64,000 bases of DNA from NCBI GenBank assembly GCA_005792355.1, contig SXSC01000245.1:1-64000 (forward strand), given 5' to 3'. Made by a program: the position numbers and the translations under genes. Source of the stretch: Opitutaceae bacterium (GTDB lineage Bacteria > Verrucomicrobiota > Verrucomicrobiia > Opitutales > Opitutaceae). The notes under the pieces were generated by a model. It was not told where the DNA came from and did no database searches. It was given only the letters and a program-made list of their open reading frames with translations. Below, piece by piece: positions 10,538 to 19,487 of this stretch. Every line of letters begins with the position of its first letter. The first letter of the stretch is position 1.

Positions 10538-11032
10538 CTACGCCAGCGGCTGCAGCTGCGAGGCGGGCACGCGTACGTGCAGGCCTTGCTGGAGCACATC
10601 GACCGATAGAATGATGCCCTGCGGGTTCGAAGGATTGTCGATGATCCCCTCCAGCCCATGGAGCGGCCCGCCCAGAATTTTGGCGCGCCGGCCCTTGGTC
10701 AGCAGCGGCATCAGGCTCAGCTGGAAGCCGGAAGCGACGATGGCCTTCACGTCGGCGAGCTGGCGGAGAAACTTCGGGACATCGGTCACGATGATCGCGC
10801 GCGCCAGCAGATCCTGCTGGTAGATGCGCGTCTTGTGTTCGATCGGGACCTGGACGAAGACATAGCCCGGGAAGAGCGGTTTTTGAAAGCGCTTCGTCTG
10901 CAGCTTGTAGCGGCGCACGCTCTCGACGAGCGCCAGGTAATGCTCGAATTTTTCCGCTTTCATGAGCGCCGCGAATTTCTTTTCGCAGCGCGGTTTGGTG
11001 TGGCAGACCAGCCAGTAGTTTTCTTCGGTCAT
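10538..11032 (-). CDS. NusG-family specialised transcription antitermination factor (RfaH/UpxY-like)
   Basis: YWLVCHTKPRCEKKF...FPGYVFVQV NGN domain, KOW-like GGPLHGLEGII. Confidence 0.85.
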   Translation of the reverse strand: MTEENYWLVCHTKPRCEKKFAALMKAEKFEHYLALVESVRRYKLQTKRFQKPLFPGYVFVQVPIEHKTRIYQQDLLARAIIVTDVPKFLRQLADVKAIVASGFQLSLMPLLTKGRRAKILGGPLHGLEGIIDNPSNPQGIILSVDVLQQGLHVRVPASQLQPLA

Positions 11033-11461
11033 TCAGCGTTTCAGGAGAAAACGGATCGCGGCATGGTAACCTTCCAGGCCGAGTCCCGTGATAACGGCGA
11101 CGCACGCCGGGGCGGTGAGCGAGACGTGGCGGAATTCCTCGCGTTTGTAGATATTGGAGATGTGCACCTCGACGGCCGGCAGGTGCGCCCCGAGGAGCGC
11201 ATCGCGCAGGGCGACGCTGGTGTGGGTCAGGGCGCCGCCGTTGACCACCAGGCCGTCGAACTTGGCGTCGACCAGCGCGGCGATTCGATCGATGAGCGCA
11301 CCCTCGTGATTCGACTGGAAGAACTCCAGCTGCGCCTGCGCGCCGAATTCCGCGCGCAGCGCCTGCTCGAGGTCCGCCAGCGTGGCCCGGCCGTAAATCT
11401 CCGGCTCACGCTTGCCGAGGCGGTCAAGGTTGGGGCCGTTGAGGATGGCAATTTTTTTCAT
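11033..11461 (-). CDS. aroQ: Type II 3-dehydroquinate dehydratase
   Basis: ILNGPNLDRLGKREPEIYG, FFQSNHEGALID, VVNGGALTHTSVALRDAL, EVHISNIYKREEFRHVS. Confidence 0.95.
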   Translation of the reverse strand: MKKIAILNGPNLDRLGKREPEIYGRATLADLEQALRAEFGAQAQLEFFQSNHEGALIDRIAALVDAKFDGLVVNGGALTHTSVALRDALLGAHLPAVEVHISNIYKREEFRHVSLTAPACVAVITGLGLEGYHAAIRFLLKR

Positions 11462-11536
11462 GCGGTTGGCCCACGGAACACACGGAATACCCGGATGTGA
11501 AGACCCAAGTTGCCGGGGCTCCCGCGGGGATCGCGG

Positions 11537-12289
11537 TCAGAGCGGGTTTCCGGTCGGAATAAACTCCCAGGGGAGCCGGTATTTTTTCGCCAATTCGGCG
11601 GCGAGCGCCCGCACGGCGTGGACCTCGGTCGCGTAGTGGCCGCAACAATAGAGGTTCAATTTTTCCTCCTGCGCCCGGTTGAACCACTCCTCGCGCAACT
11701 CGCCCGTGACAAGCGTGTCGACGCCGGCGGCGGCCAGTTCCGGGATGGCGCTGTTGCCGGCGCCGCTGCAGAAGGCGACGCCCCGGAGACGGTCGCGACC
11801 GCACTCAATCGCAACCACGCGCGGGTAAAGTTGCTCCAGGCGGGCCCGGAGGGTGGCCCGCGGCAGGCGCGTCTCGGCGAGGCAGCCAATCGCCTCGCCG
11901 TCGCGGACGAGAAACGGCCCGCCGCGCTTCAGGCCGAGCTGTTTCGCCAGCAGCGCGTTGTTGCCAATCTCCGGATGGCCGTCGAGCGGAAGATGACTCG
12001 AGTACAGCGCGCAGTTCCCGCGGAGCAGAGTGGCGACGCGGTCATAGACCGCGCCGGTCAGCGGGCGCGGCATGTCCCAATACATCCCGTGGTGCACGAT
12101 CAGAAAATCCACCCCGGCGGCCACGGCCTTTTGAAACGGCACCACGCCGGCGTCGACCGCCGCGCCGATTTTTGTGACCCGTCCGCGGTTGGCGACCTGC
12201 AGCCCGTTGCAGGCGCCGGGAGCGTCCTTGAACGCCGCGCGGCGCGTGCGCCGGTCGCAATAGGTTACGAGGTCATCGAGTCGGGCCAT
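11537..12289 (-). CDS. Nif3-like dinuclear metal center protein
   Basis: CNGLQVAN, AVDAGVVPFQKAVAAGVDFLIVHHGMYW, YSSHLPLDGHPEIGNN, TGELREEWFN. Confidence 0.92.
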   Translation of the reverse strand: MARLDDLVTYCDRRTRRAAFKDAPGACNGLQVANRGRVTKIGAAVDAGVVPFQKAVAAGVDFLIVHHGMYWDMPRPLTGAVYDRVATLLRGNCALYSSHLPLDGHPEIGNNALLAKQLGLKRGGPFLVRDGEAIGCLAETRLPRATLRARLEQLYPRVVAIECGRDRLRGVAFCSGAGNSAIPELAAAGVDTLVTGELREEWFNRAQEEKLNLYCCGHYATEVHAVRALAAELAKKYRLPWEFIPTGNPL

Positions 12290-12320
12290 GCCACCATGTG
12301 ATCACTGAATCCGCGTCCGG

Positions 12321-13358
12321 TCAATCCGCCGTGCCGATCCGGCAGCAATGCGCGCTGAAGCCGGCCCCGAAGCTGACGAGCCAGAAATCGCCGTCGGGCG
12401 GGAGCGGTCGCTCCCGCAGCATTTCGGCCAGGACAAAAAGCACCGAGGGGCTGCTCATGTTGCCATAATCCCGCAGCACTTCGGCGCTGATCGCGAGCGA
12501 ATGGGGTGAGAAGATCGGAGCGAGGGCCGCGAGGACGTCGCGCCCGCCCGGGTGGGCGACGACGCTTGCCACGGGCCGGGTGCTGCGCTGGCGCCAGAGC
12601 ACGTCGACCGCGCCGGCGGCAAGTTCCGGCACCGCACGATCGAGCATGTTGCGGAGTTTGCCGTCGCGTTGCTCAAAGCGGAGGCGATCGCGGTGGGCGG
12701 GCAGGTGGGTGGTGTTGAACTCGAAGGCGCGGAGCGTGGTGGGCCCGGGCGTGGATCGCCAAATCGTCGCCGCGGCGCCGTCGCTGAAGAGGCAGGCGCT
12801 GATGAGGACGCCCGGATCGTCGTCGAGGTAAAATGCAGCGGAGCAGACTTCGACGGCCACGCAGGCCACAATCGCGCCCGGTTGCGCGGCGAGGAGGTGA
12901 CTGGCCGCGCGCAGGGTGGGAATCGCGGCGCCGCAGCCGAGGCCGACCAGATCCTGGAGAAAGGCATTGGGGCGCAGACCGAGTTGCTCGGCGACGTAAC
13001 TCGTGAGGCCGGGGCAAAGGTAGCCGGTGCAGGTACAGATGAGCAGGGCGTCCAGCTGCCCGGCTGAGACGCCGGCTTGCGCGAGAGCGTCGACGAGGGC
13101 ACGGCTCGCGAGGCGTGGGGCCTCCGTCCGAAACGCGAGGTTGAGCTGATCGGAGGTGAGGTCGAAGACGCGATCGATTTCGGGCACCGCGAAGTGTCGT
13201 CGCGCGATGCCGTGGTCTCCCTTCAGGATCGTCTGCAGAATGAGCATCGAGCGCTTCTTGAGGCGCTGGCGCGCCACGGAGCGCCGGGCAATTTCCCAGC
13301 ACTCCAATTGGGAGTAGGTGGCGGGCGGCACGGCGGTCGCAAGGGCGTGGAGGTACAT
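12321..13358 (-). CDS. Type III polyketide synthase (chalcone/stilbene synthase family)
   Basis: MYLHALATAVPP...CTCTGYLCPGLTSYVAEQLGLR...LVGLGCGAAIPTLRAA (active-site Cys)...ACLFSDGAAA; start moved to internal Met 20 of the track ORF. Confidence 0.88.
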   Translation of the reverse strand: MYLHALATAVPPATYSQLECWEIARRSVARQRLKKRSMLILQTILKGDHGIARRHFAVPEIDRVFDLTSDQLNLAFRTEAPRLASRALVDALAQAGVSAGQLDALLICTCTGYLCPGLTSYVAEQLGLRPNAFLQDLVGLGCGAAIPTLRAASHLLAAQPGAIVACVAVEVCSAAFYLDDDPGVLISACLFSDGAAATIWRSTPGPTTLRAFEFNTTHLPAHRDRLRFEQRDGKLRNMLDRAVPELAAGAVDVLWRQRSTRPVASVVAHPGGRDVLAALAPIFSPHSLAISAEVLRDYGNMSSPSVLFVLAEMLRERPLPPDGDFWLVSFGAGFSAHCCRIGTAD

Positions 13359-13439
13359 CCTAGCAGCCTGTCGAGTTTTGACTCTGAAAGTTCTGTTCCG
13401 CCCGCCTGTCTGCACTGACTCGGATCGTCCGTCTCCGAC

Positions 13440-13676
13440 ATTCTGCTAAATCAGCGCTGCGCGCTGCCAATTCCAAAAAACATTGGAGTGGTCGTGGCGA
13501 AGCGATTGGGGGTGGAGCCCGATGTCCCCCTCGGGCTGGATTCGTAGCGGAATGCGTGACCGTTTCGCGCGAGTGCCTGCCGGGTTTCGCGACAAAGCCC
13601 GATGGGGACATCGGACTCCACCGTTCAACTGGTTCGTTTTGCGAGGAAAATTGCATTTCGGATGAGGGGATCGGGC
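13440..13676. repeat. REP-like intergenic hairpin region inside the PKS gene cluster
   Basis: AGCCCGATGTCCCCCTCGGGCT hairpin, and CGATGTCCCC paired with the downstream inverted GGGGACATCG. Confidence 0.5.
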
Positions 13677-14714
13677 TTAGTGAAGCGAGGCGTAGAGCGG
13701 ACGGAAGGGCAGGAGATGGGCGCGACCAAGCGCGGCGACCAGGCGCTGCCGCCACGGTTGCAGCAAGAACGGATGCAGCAATTGCGCCGACGCCAGCCGC
13801 GCGCGGAAACGCCGGTGCTGGGTGGCCTGTGCGACACGGCAGGCTTCCTCCCAGCTGATCTCGCCTCGTGCGAACGCGATGACCGGTGCGAGGGCGAGCT
13901 CCGCGCTTTGCAGCGCCATGGCCATGCCGTTTCCTGTGAAGGGCGGAATCGTCGCCGCGGCATCGCCGATGCGCAGCCCATTCTCGGAGCGCACCCGACG
14001 ATCGAAGGCCAGCGCGGCGACGGCGCAAAACGACTCCGGGTCGGGGCGGCCGGCGGCGAGGCGTGACGCGAGCGCCTCGAGCCCGGCCGCGCGCAGGTAG
14101 GCGAGCAGAAGCGGGACGCCCCGGCCCGCGGCGGCGCGGCGGCGGAAGAGACCGCAGAGATTGACCCTGCCATCTTCGACCCGCGCCAACCCGACATAGG
14201 CCCCGTGCCCCAGGTGCATTTCCAGATCGCGCTCCAGGGGCAACGCCCGGGCATGGATCTTCAGGCCAAGCCATGGCGATCGGTTCTGGCGGGGCCGACC
14301 GGTTGCCAGCACGCGCCCGGGGAGATTCACGGAATCGGTGATGCGCGACCGGGTGCACAGCCGGCCACCCAACGCGACAAACGTGCGGGCCAGACGCGCG
14401 TCGAGCGTGTGGCGGCTGAGGCCGAGCGCCGGGTGAGGCAACTGTTGGATGTTCGGCGGGCCGGTGCCGGCGAACCACGCGACTTCCCGGTGCAGCAGTG
14501 CATCCGCCAGAACGGGAGCCAGACCGAGGCGTTCAATCGTCGAGGGCGCGAGGCCGGTGATAAATTCGCCGCAGACCCGGTGGCGCGGGTACGAGCCGGC
14601 GTCGTGCAGGGTGACGGGAATCTTGGCGCGACGGAGCGCCACGCCCAGGGCCAGCCCGGCGAGTCCGCCGCCGACGATCCCGACGTTTCGGCCAAGCGCG
14701 CGCGGGGCGCTCAT
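13677..14714 (-). CDS. FAD-dependent oxidoreductase (geranylgeranyl-reductase/PHBH-like)
   Basis: NVGIVGGGLAGLALGVALRRAKIPVTLHDAG, GLRIGDAAATIPPFTGNGMAMAL; start at CAT 14712-14714. Confidence 0.88.
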   Translation of the reverse strand: MSAPRALGRNVGIVGGGLAGLALGVALRRAKIPVTLHDAGSYPRHRVCGEFITGLAPSTIERLGLAPVLADALLHREVAWFAGTGPPNIQQLPHPALGLSRHTLDARLARTFVALGGRLCTRSRITDSVNLPGRVLATGRPRQNRSPWLGLKIHARALPLERDLEMHLGHGAYVGLARVEDGRVNLCGLFRRRAAAGRGVPLLLAYLRAAGLEALASRLAAGRPDPESFCAVAALAFDRRVRSENGLRIGDAAATIPPFTGNGMAMALQSAELALAPVIAFARGEISWEEACRVAQATQHRRFRARLASAQLLHPFLLQPWRQRLVAALGRAHLLPFRPLYASLH

Positions 14715-15355
14715 GGGCGGCGGACGGCCAGCATCCGGTAGATTCCCAGCACGCTCGTGGTGCAGTTGATTGCCCAGTGCTCGGCGGAGAGTCCGAGCGC
14801 GCGGGGCAGTTCGTCGCCGCGGAAACCGGCGGCGATGCTCACGTGGGCGTCGTGCAACGACACGTGATTGGCCCCGCCGAGCGGCGCGAGAGTGCGATAG
14901 AGCAGTTGCGAGAGACGCCTCCGCTGGGGTTCGCACGCGATGATGAGGCGGGCCGAGCGGCGGATCCGATTTCCGAGCAAGCAGAGTTCGCTCTCGGGAA
15001 ACTGATGAAAAATGAGATTGCCGAACACCGCATGGTAGTCGCCGAAGCGGGGGAAGTCTCGCAGGTCGGCGACGTGCCATGCCCGCGCGGCGGGCCAGTT
15101 CGCCGGCCGGGGCCAGAGATCGAGGCCGTCGGCGTCCACGCCCCGGCGAGCCAGGCTGACGCCCAGCTCTCCCGTGCCCGCACCCAGTTCGAGCGCCATT
15201 TCGCCCGGGTGCAATTGTGCGGCCAGGGTGCGCCTGAGCCACCGGTGGTTGCCGAGCACGCGGTTCGTCCATCGCAGATCCCGCCGGTTGTGCAGCGCGG
15301 CCGGGTGGTCGTGAGGCAACGAGTCGAGCAACTCGGGTTGAAGGCTGCGTTGCAT
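14711..15355 (-). CDS. Class I SAM-dependent methyltransferase
   Basis: MALELGAGTGELGVSLARRGVDADGLDL; start overlaps none, stop overlaps the FAD gene. Confidence 0.85.
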   Translation of the reverse strand: MQRSLQPELLDSLPHDHPAALHNRRDLRWTNRVLGNHRWLRRTLAAQLHPGEMALELGAGTGELGVSLARRGVDADGLDLWPRPANWPAARAWHVADLRDFPRFGDYHAVFGNLIFHQFPESELCLLGNRIRRSARLIIACEPQRRRLSQLLYRTLAPLGGANHVSLHDAHVSIAAGFRGDELPRALGLSAEHWAINCTTSVLGIYRMLAVRRP

Positions 15356-15449
15356 GTGGGTGGGGGGAGCGGGCGGGCAGAGGCCGTGGTCCGGCGCCCG
15401 ACTATTGCCAGACTGAGGTTGCCCGGCCGCGCGAACCTGTCCAGAGTGC

Positions 15450-15986
15450 TTGTCACTCTCCATGAACCGCGCCGAAAATCCCACCCCGTTGATCGGTCCC
15501 TCCGTCGCCCTTCCGTCCGAACCGCCCGCGCCGGTCGATCTGATCGCGGCGGCGGCGGCCAAATTTTCCCACCGGCCTTCGTGGGACGAATATTTCATGG
15601 CGACCGCATTCTTGATCGCCTCGCGCTCGAATTGCGAACGGATGCATGTGGGCTGCGTGATCGTGACCGGCGGTGAATGCAAGAACCGGATCGTCACGGC
15701 GGGCTACAACGGATTCCTGCCGTCGGCCCCCCACGAATCGCGCCTGCGCGACGGGCACGAGCAGGCGACGGTTCACGCGGAGCAAAACGCCGTGGCCGAT
15801 GCGGCCCGGCGCGGCAGTCCGGTCGACGGTTGCGTGGCCTATGTGACGCACTACCCGTGCATCAACTGCGCGAAAATTCTCGCCGCGGCGGGCATCGGGA
15901 AGATCAAGTACCGCGATGACTACAACAACGATCCGCTCGTCGCGCCCCTGCTGGCCGAGGCCGGGGTCAAGGTGTTGAAACTTTGA
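15450..15986 (+). CDS. Deoxycytidylate (dCMP) deaminase
   Basis: SWDEYFMATAFLIASRSNCERMHVGCVIV, TVHAEQNAV, THYPCINCAKIL zinc motifs. Confidence 0.93.
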   Translation: MSLSMNRAENPTPLIGPSVALPSEPPAPVDLIAAAAAKFSHRPSWDEYFMATAFLIASRSNCERMHVGCVIVTGGECKNRIVTAGYNGFLPSAPHESRLRDGHEQATVHAEQNAVADAARRGSPVDGCVAYVTHYPCINCAKILAAAGIGKIKYRDDYNNDPLVAPLLAEAGVKVLKL

Positions 15987-16016
15987 GATCCGCGCGGCAA
16001 CTCGGGAAATCCTCTC

Positions 16017-16571
16017 ATGCGGGAGCGCCGTAAAATCGCGAAAGACACGCTGGCCGGATCGCTGTTGCTGGCCCATCCGGCGATGCGCGATCCGAATTTC
16101 CGGCGGAGCGTCATCTTGATGTCGCTGCACAACGCCGAGGGCGCGATGGGCGTGGTGCTCAATCGTCCGCTCGGCAAGCGGCTCGGCGAATTGAGCGGCG
16201 AATTCGCCCTCGGCCCGCTGGCGGGGGTGCCGTTGTTCAACGGCGGCCCCGTGCAGACGCAGCAGCTCGTGCTGGCGGCGTGGCAGACCCGCCACGATGG
16301 CTTCCGGCTGCACTTCGGCATCGAACCCGACAAGGCGCGGCAATTGCTCGAGGAAGAAGGTACGCACGTGCGCGCTTTTCTCGGTTACTCGGGCTGGTCG
16401 GCGGGGCAGTTGGAAAACGAAATGAAGGTGCGCACCTGGGTGGTCGTCGACGTGCCCGGGGATTTGCTCGAGCATTCGCAGGATGAATCGCTGTGGCGGA
16501 CAGTCCTCGGCCGCGAAGGCGGCGAGTGGCGACTCTTGGCGGGCGAACCCGAGGATCCGACGGTGAATTGA
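16017..16571 (+). CDS. YqgE/AlgH family protein
   Basis: LAGSLLLAHPAMRDPNFRRSVILMSLHNAEGAMGVVLNRPLG. Confidence 0.94.
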   Translation: MRERRKIAKDTLAGSLLLAHPAMRDPNFRRSVILMSLHNAEGAMGVVLNRPLGKRLGELSGEFALGPLAGVPLFNGGPVQTQQLVLAAWQTRHDGFRLHFGIEPDKARQLLEEEGTHVRAFLGYSGWSAGQLENEMKVRTWVVVDVPGDLLEHSQDESLWRTVLGREGGEWRLLAGEPEDPTVN

Positions 16572-16772
16572 GGCCGGCGGGCGCGGAACGGGCCGGGTCG
16601 GTTGGAGCAGAGCCGGCGGGAGGCGATGGGTCCTCCCGGGCCCCGCAAAATTCTTCGCGAAAATTCTCGCGACCGCCGGTGGCTTCGTGAAGCTCCTCGG
16701 TCGCTGCCCTCCCGATTCCCCATGGGCCCCGGGATGTCAGCGCTCAACAACGTTCAAGCCCCCACCTAAATC

Positions 16773-17417
16773 ATGAAGTCAAGACTCAAGTCGATCGTTT
16801 TCCTCTCGGTTGCCGCGCTATACTGCGCCGCACCGTTCGCCGTGCAGGCGGCCGATGGCAAACAGGCGCCCGCCACGCAGAAAAAACAAAAAGCTCCTCC
16901 GCTTCCGGGCGCCGGCACCGGCGGCACCACCCCGCACGCGACGACCAACGGGATCATCGGGGCGAACCGCGCCACCGGCAGCATGGTCACGGTTACCTAC
17001 GGCCGCCCGTTTCTCAAACATCCCCGGACGGGCGAGGTCCGGAAAGTGTGGGGTGGCCTCGTCAAGTGGGACAAGGCTGATCGCCTGGGCGCCGACGAGG
17101 CGACCACGGTCCTGCTGCAACACTCGATTACCGTCGGTGCGACGTCGATTCCGGCCGGTGCGTATACCCTTTACATCATCCCTTCGGAAACCGGCGTGAG
17201 CAAACTCGCCTTCAGCAAGAATCTTAGCAGGTGGGGCGTGCCGGTGGACGAGAGCAACGACCTCGTGCGGGTTGAGCTGAAGAAGGATGCGTTAAGCGAG
17301 ACGGTGGAGCAGTTGACGATCGTCGTGGAGAACGGACCTCCGGAGTCGCTGACCGGTGTGCTGAAGATCAAGTGGGAGCAGACGCAGTTTTCGCTGCCTT
17401 TTGCGGTGAAGAAGTAG
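16773..17417 (+). CDS. DUF2911 domain-containing protein
   Basis: VTYGRPFLKHPRTGEVRKVWGGLVKWDKADRLGADEATTVLLQHSITVGATSIPAGAYTLYIIPSE. Confidence 0.9.
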   Translation: MKSRLKSIVFLSVAALYCAAPFAVQAADGKQAPATQKKQKAPPLPGAGTGGTTPHATTNGIIGANRATGSMVTVTYGRPFLKHPRTGEVRKVWGGLVKWDKADRLGADEATTVLLQHSITVGATSIPAGAYTLYIIPSETGVSKLAFSKNLSRWGVPVDESNDLVRVELKKDALSETVEQLTIVVENGPPESLTGVLKIKWEQTQFSLPFAVKK

Positions 17418-17444
17418 GCGTTCGACCATTCGAGATTGCGACGG

Positions 17445-17473
17445 GCGCGCCGGCAGCGGCGCGCTCTTTTTTT
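17445..17473 (+). terminator. Rho-independent terminator
   Basis: GCGCGCCG-GCAG-CGGCGCGC perfect 8-bp stem followed by TCTTTTTTT. Confidence 0.85.
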
Positions 17474-17534
17474 GAGCGAGCAAACCGCACTTGACGCGGA
17501 GCGTGAAACGATGAATCTCAGCGCTCCGATTTTC

Positions 17535-17609
17535 GCCCTCATCGTCTATCGGTTAGGACAAGGGATTCTCAATCCTTAAAGCGGGGTTCGATTCCCCGTG
17601 GGGGCGCCA
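17535..17609 (+). tRNA. tRNA-Glu (anticodon CTC), CCA encoded
   Basis: GCCCTCA acceptor pairs with TGGGGGC; anticodon arm AGGGA-TTCTCAA-TCCTT; TTCGATT T-loop; ends GCCA. Confidence 0.93.
17585..17609. repeat. attL-like 25-bp direct repeat (tRNA-Glu 3' end)
   Basis: GGTTCGATTCCCCGTGGGGGCGCCA, identical to 19769-19793. Confidence 0.9.
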
Positions 17610-17651
17610 CTCTAAGCGCTTATCACCAAGTAGTTAAGCAAACCCGATCTC

Positions 17652-17678
17652 CGATTTGCCAGTTGACGTGGCAAATCG
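17652..17678. repeat. Perfect 10-bp inverted repeat CGATTTGCCA-N7-TGGCAAATCG near the left end
   Basis: Read directly; the half-site recurs near the right end at 19629-19649. Confidence 0.8.
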
Positions 17679-18071
17679 TTCATGAAGCAAACATCGGCGT
17701 TCGTCATTTCTGAATTCACCAATCCCTCCGGGGAGACCGCATACCGCGTGGCCGGTACGCTGGTCGACTGGTTCGGCTACTCCGCACTGTTCTTGATTGG
17801 CACTGGAGTTTTTCCGGTGGCGGCACTGATCGTCTGGCGGTGTTATCTGCGCCGACCTGCCGCAAGCAATAACAGCGAGTGAGCCAACGGTGATTCGGTT
17901 GTAGGGTAGGTAGGTGAACACGCCGCTTTGGCGCAAGGACCCACGCCGGCGGCGTTCCTCCTCCTTGCCTGCGCCTGCGGACGGACGACCAGTGGGGCTG
18001 TGGGGCGCGGCAGACGTCGATGGGATCGAACAATACTGTTGCTACTCCTCGGTAGTTATGAATATCTACCA

Positions 18072-18683
18072 ATGTCGCAAAACATGCTATCCAAGGTCCA
18101 AATCATCGAGCGCCTTGCCGGGAAGCAGGGTAGCATTCGTCCCCGCGATCTCAAGCAGCGCGGGCTGCCGAGCGTTTACCTCGGCCGGCTGGTCAGGCGA
18201 GGCCGGCTCGTACGGCGTGCTCGTGGTGTGTATGCTCCTGCCGAACAAGAAATCAGCGGCACTCACGATTGGGATCTGGCGTGCCTGCAGCTGCCCAAGG
18301 GCGTGCTGTGCCTCCTGTCGTCGCTCGTGTACCATCAGATTGGCACCCAGAACCCGGCTGAGGTCTGGATGGCGATCGACGTCAAGGCCTGGCGCCCAAA
18401 AGTGAAGTATCCCCCAATCCGCGTCGTGCGTTTCTCCGGTCCGGCGCTTACGCATGGCGTGATGGTGGTTCAGGCCGGCCACGCCACCCTGCGGGTTTAC
18501 ACCCCTGCCAAGACCGTCGCGGACTGTTTCAAGTATCGCCACAAGATCGGATTGGAAGTCGCCGTAGAGGCACTCCGCGAAGGCTGGCGGGCAAAGAAGT
18601 TCAGCCTCGAAGAACTCGCCCGCGCGGCGCGTGTCTGCCGCGTTCGCCGAGTCATCCAGCCGTACCTCGAAATGCTCTCATGA
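18072..18683 (+). CDS. AbiEi-family antitoxin (type IV TA, transcriptional regulator-like)
   Basis: IIERLAGKQGSIRPRDLKQRGLPSVYLGRLVRRGRLVRRARGVYAPAE...ICHKIGLEVAVEALREG-type layout (winged-helix plus AbiEi_4 pattern). Confidence 0.85.
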   Translation: MSQNMLSKVQIIERLAGKQGSIRPRDLKQRGLPSVYLGRLVRRGRLVRRARGVYAPAEQEISGTHDWDLACLQLPKGVLCLLSSLVYHQIGTQNPAEVWMAIDVKAWRPKVKYPPIRVVRFSGPALTHGVMVVQAGHATLRVYTPAKTVADCFKYRHKIGLEVAVEALREGWRAKKFSLEELARAARVCRVRRVIQPYLEMLS

Positions 18684-18862
18684 GTACGGCCAAACCCAAG
18701 AATCTGGCGGCCTCCGGGAAAGCCCTGGTGCTCAGCCTGGCGACCAGCTTGACCCATTGCTCGCACCCAAATCGACCTTCCGGCAGATATCGCGGCACAG
18801 CGCAGCAAGACTGCCAACGGCGACCCACCGGATACTGCTATCTTTTCTTTAATAACGTTTGA
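18680..18862 (+). pseudogene. AbiEii/AbiGii nucleotidyltransferase toxin, N-terminal fragment only
   Basis: ATGA overlap with AbiEi; starts MSTAKPKNLAAS like AbiEii N-termini, then diverges and stops at 60 aa. Confidence 0.6.
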
Positions 18863-18890
18863 CGTTAGTAACGCAGTACGTAACTACTGG
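18854..18890. promoter_or_regulatory. Candidate HigBA operator/promoter palindromes
   Basis: AACGTTTGACGTT palindrome and GTTAGTAAC/GTAACTAC repeats directly upstream of the HigB start. Confidence 0.4.
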
Positions 18891-18895
18891 TCTGG

Positions 18896-19177
18896 ATGAT
18901 CCTCTCGTTCCGCTGCGATGCCACCGAGCAAATCTACAAAGGAGATAAGTCGCCGGACTTGCCAGCCGACATCCAAAGAGTGGCCCTCCGCAAACTCCAA
19001 CAACTCGACATCGCCCAGAGACTCGACGACCTGCGGGTTCCTCCCGGCAATCGGCTGGAACTGCTCAAGGGCGACCGCAAGGGCCAGCACTCCATTCGCA
19101 TCAACGACAAGTACCGACTCTGCTTTACTTGGACCGACCGCGGAGTCGATGGCGTCGAAATCGTGGACTACCATTAA
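18896..19177 (+). CDS. HigB/RelE-family toxin
   Basis: MILSFRCDATEQIYKGDKS...LRVPPGNRLELLKGDRKGQHSIRINDKYRLCFTWTDRGVDGVEIVDYH. Confidence 0.93.
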   Translation: MILSFRCDATEQIYKGDKSPDLPADIQRVALRKLQQLDIAQRLDDLRVPPGNRLELLKGDRKGQHSIRINDKYRLCFTWTDRGVDGVEIVDYH

Positions 19178-19181
19178 AATC

Positions 19182-19487
19182 ATGACGAAGAAACTGCCAC
19201 TCCCTACTCCGGGTGAGATGCTCCGTGAGGAATTCCTGACCCCACTGGGCATCACCCCCTATCAGCTGGCAAAAGACATCCGCGTTCCGCAGACCCGGAT
19301 TTCAGCCATTTTGGCTGGCGCGCGCACTATCACCGCTGACACCGGACTACGCTTGGATCGCTATTTCGGACTTACCGACGGTTGGTGGGTCCGACTCCAA
19401 CTGGACTGCGACCTGCGCAGAGCGCAACGGGAATTCGGCGCGCGCATCGCCCGGGAGGTCACGCCGCGCGAATTCGCCGCCGCCTGA
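19182..19487 (+). CDS. HigA-family antitoxin (HTH XRE)
   Basis: PTPGEMLREEFLTPLGITPYQLAKDIRVPQTRISAILAGARTITADTGLRLDRYFG. Confidence 0.93.
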   Translation: MTKKLPLPTPGEMLREEFLTPLGITPYQLAKDIRVPQTRISAILAGARTITADTGLRLDRYFGLTDGWWVRLQLDCDLRRAQREFGARIAREVTPREFAAA

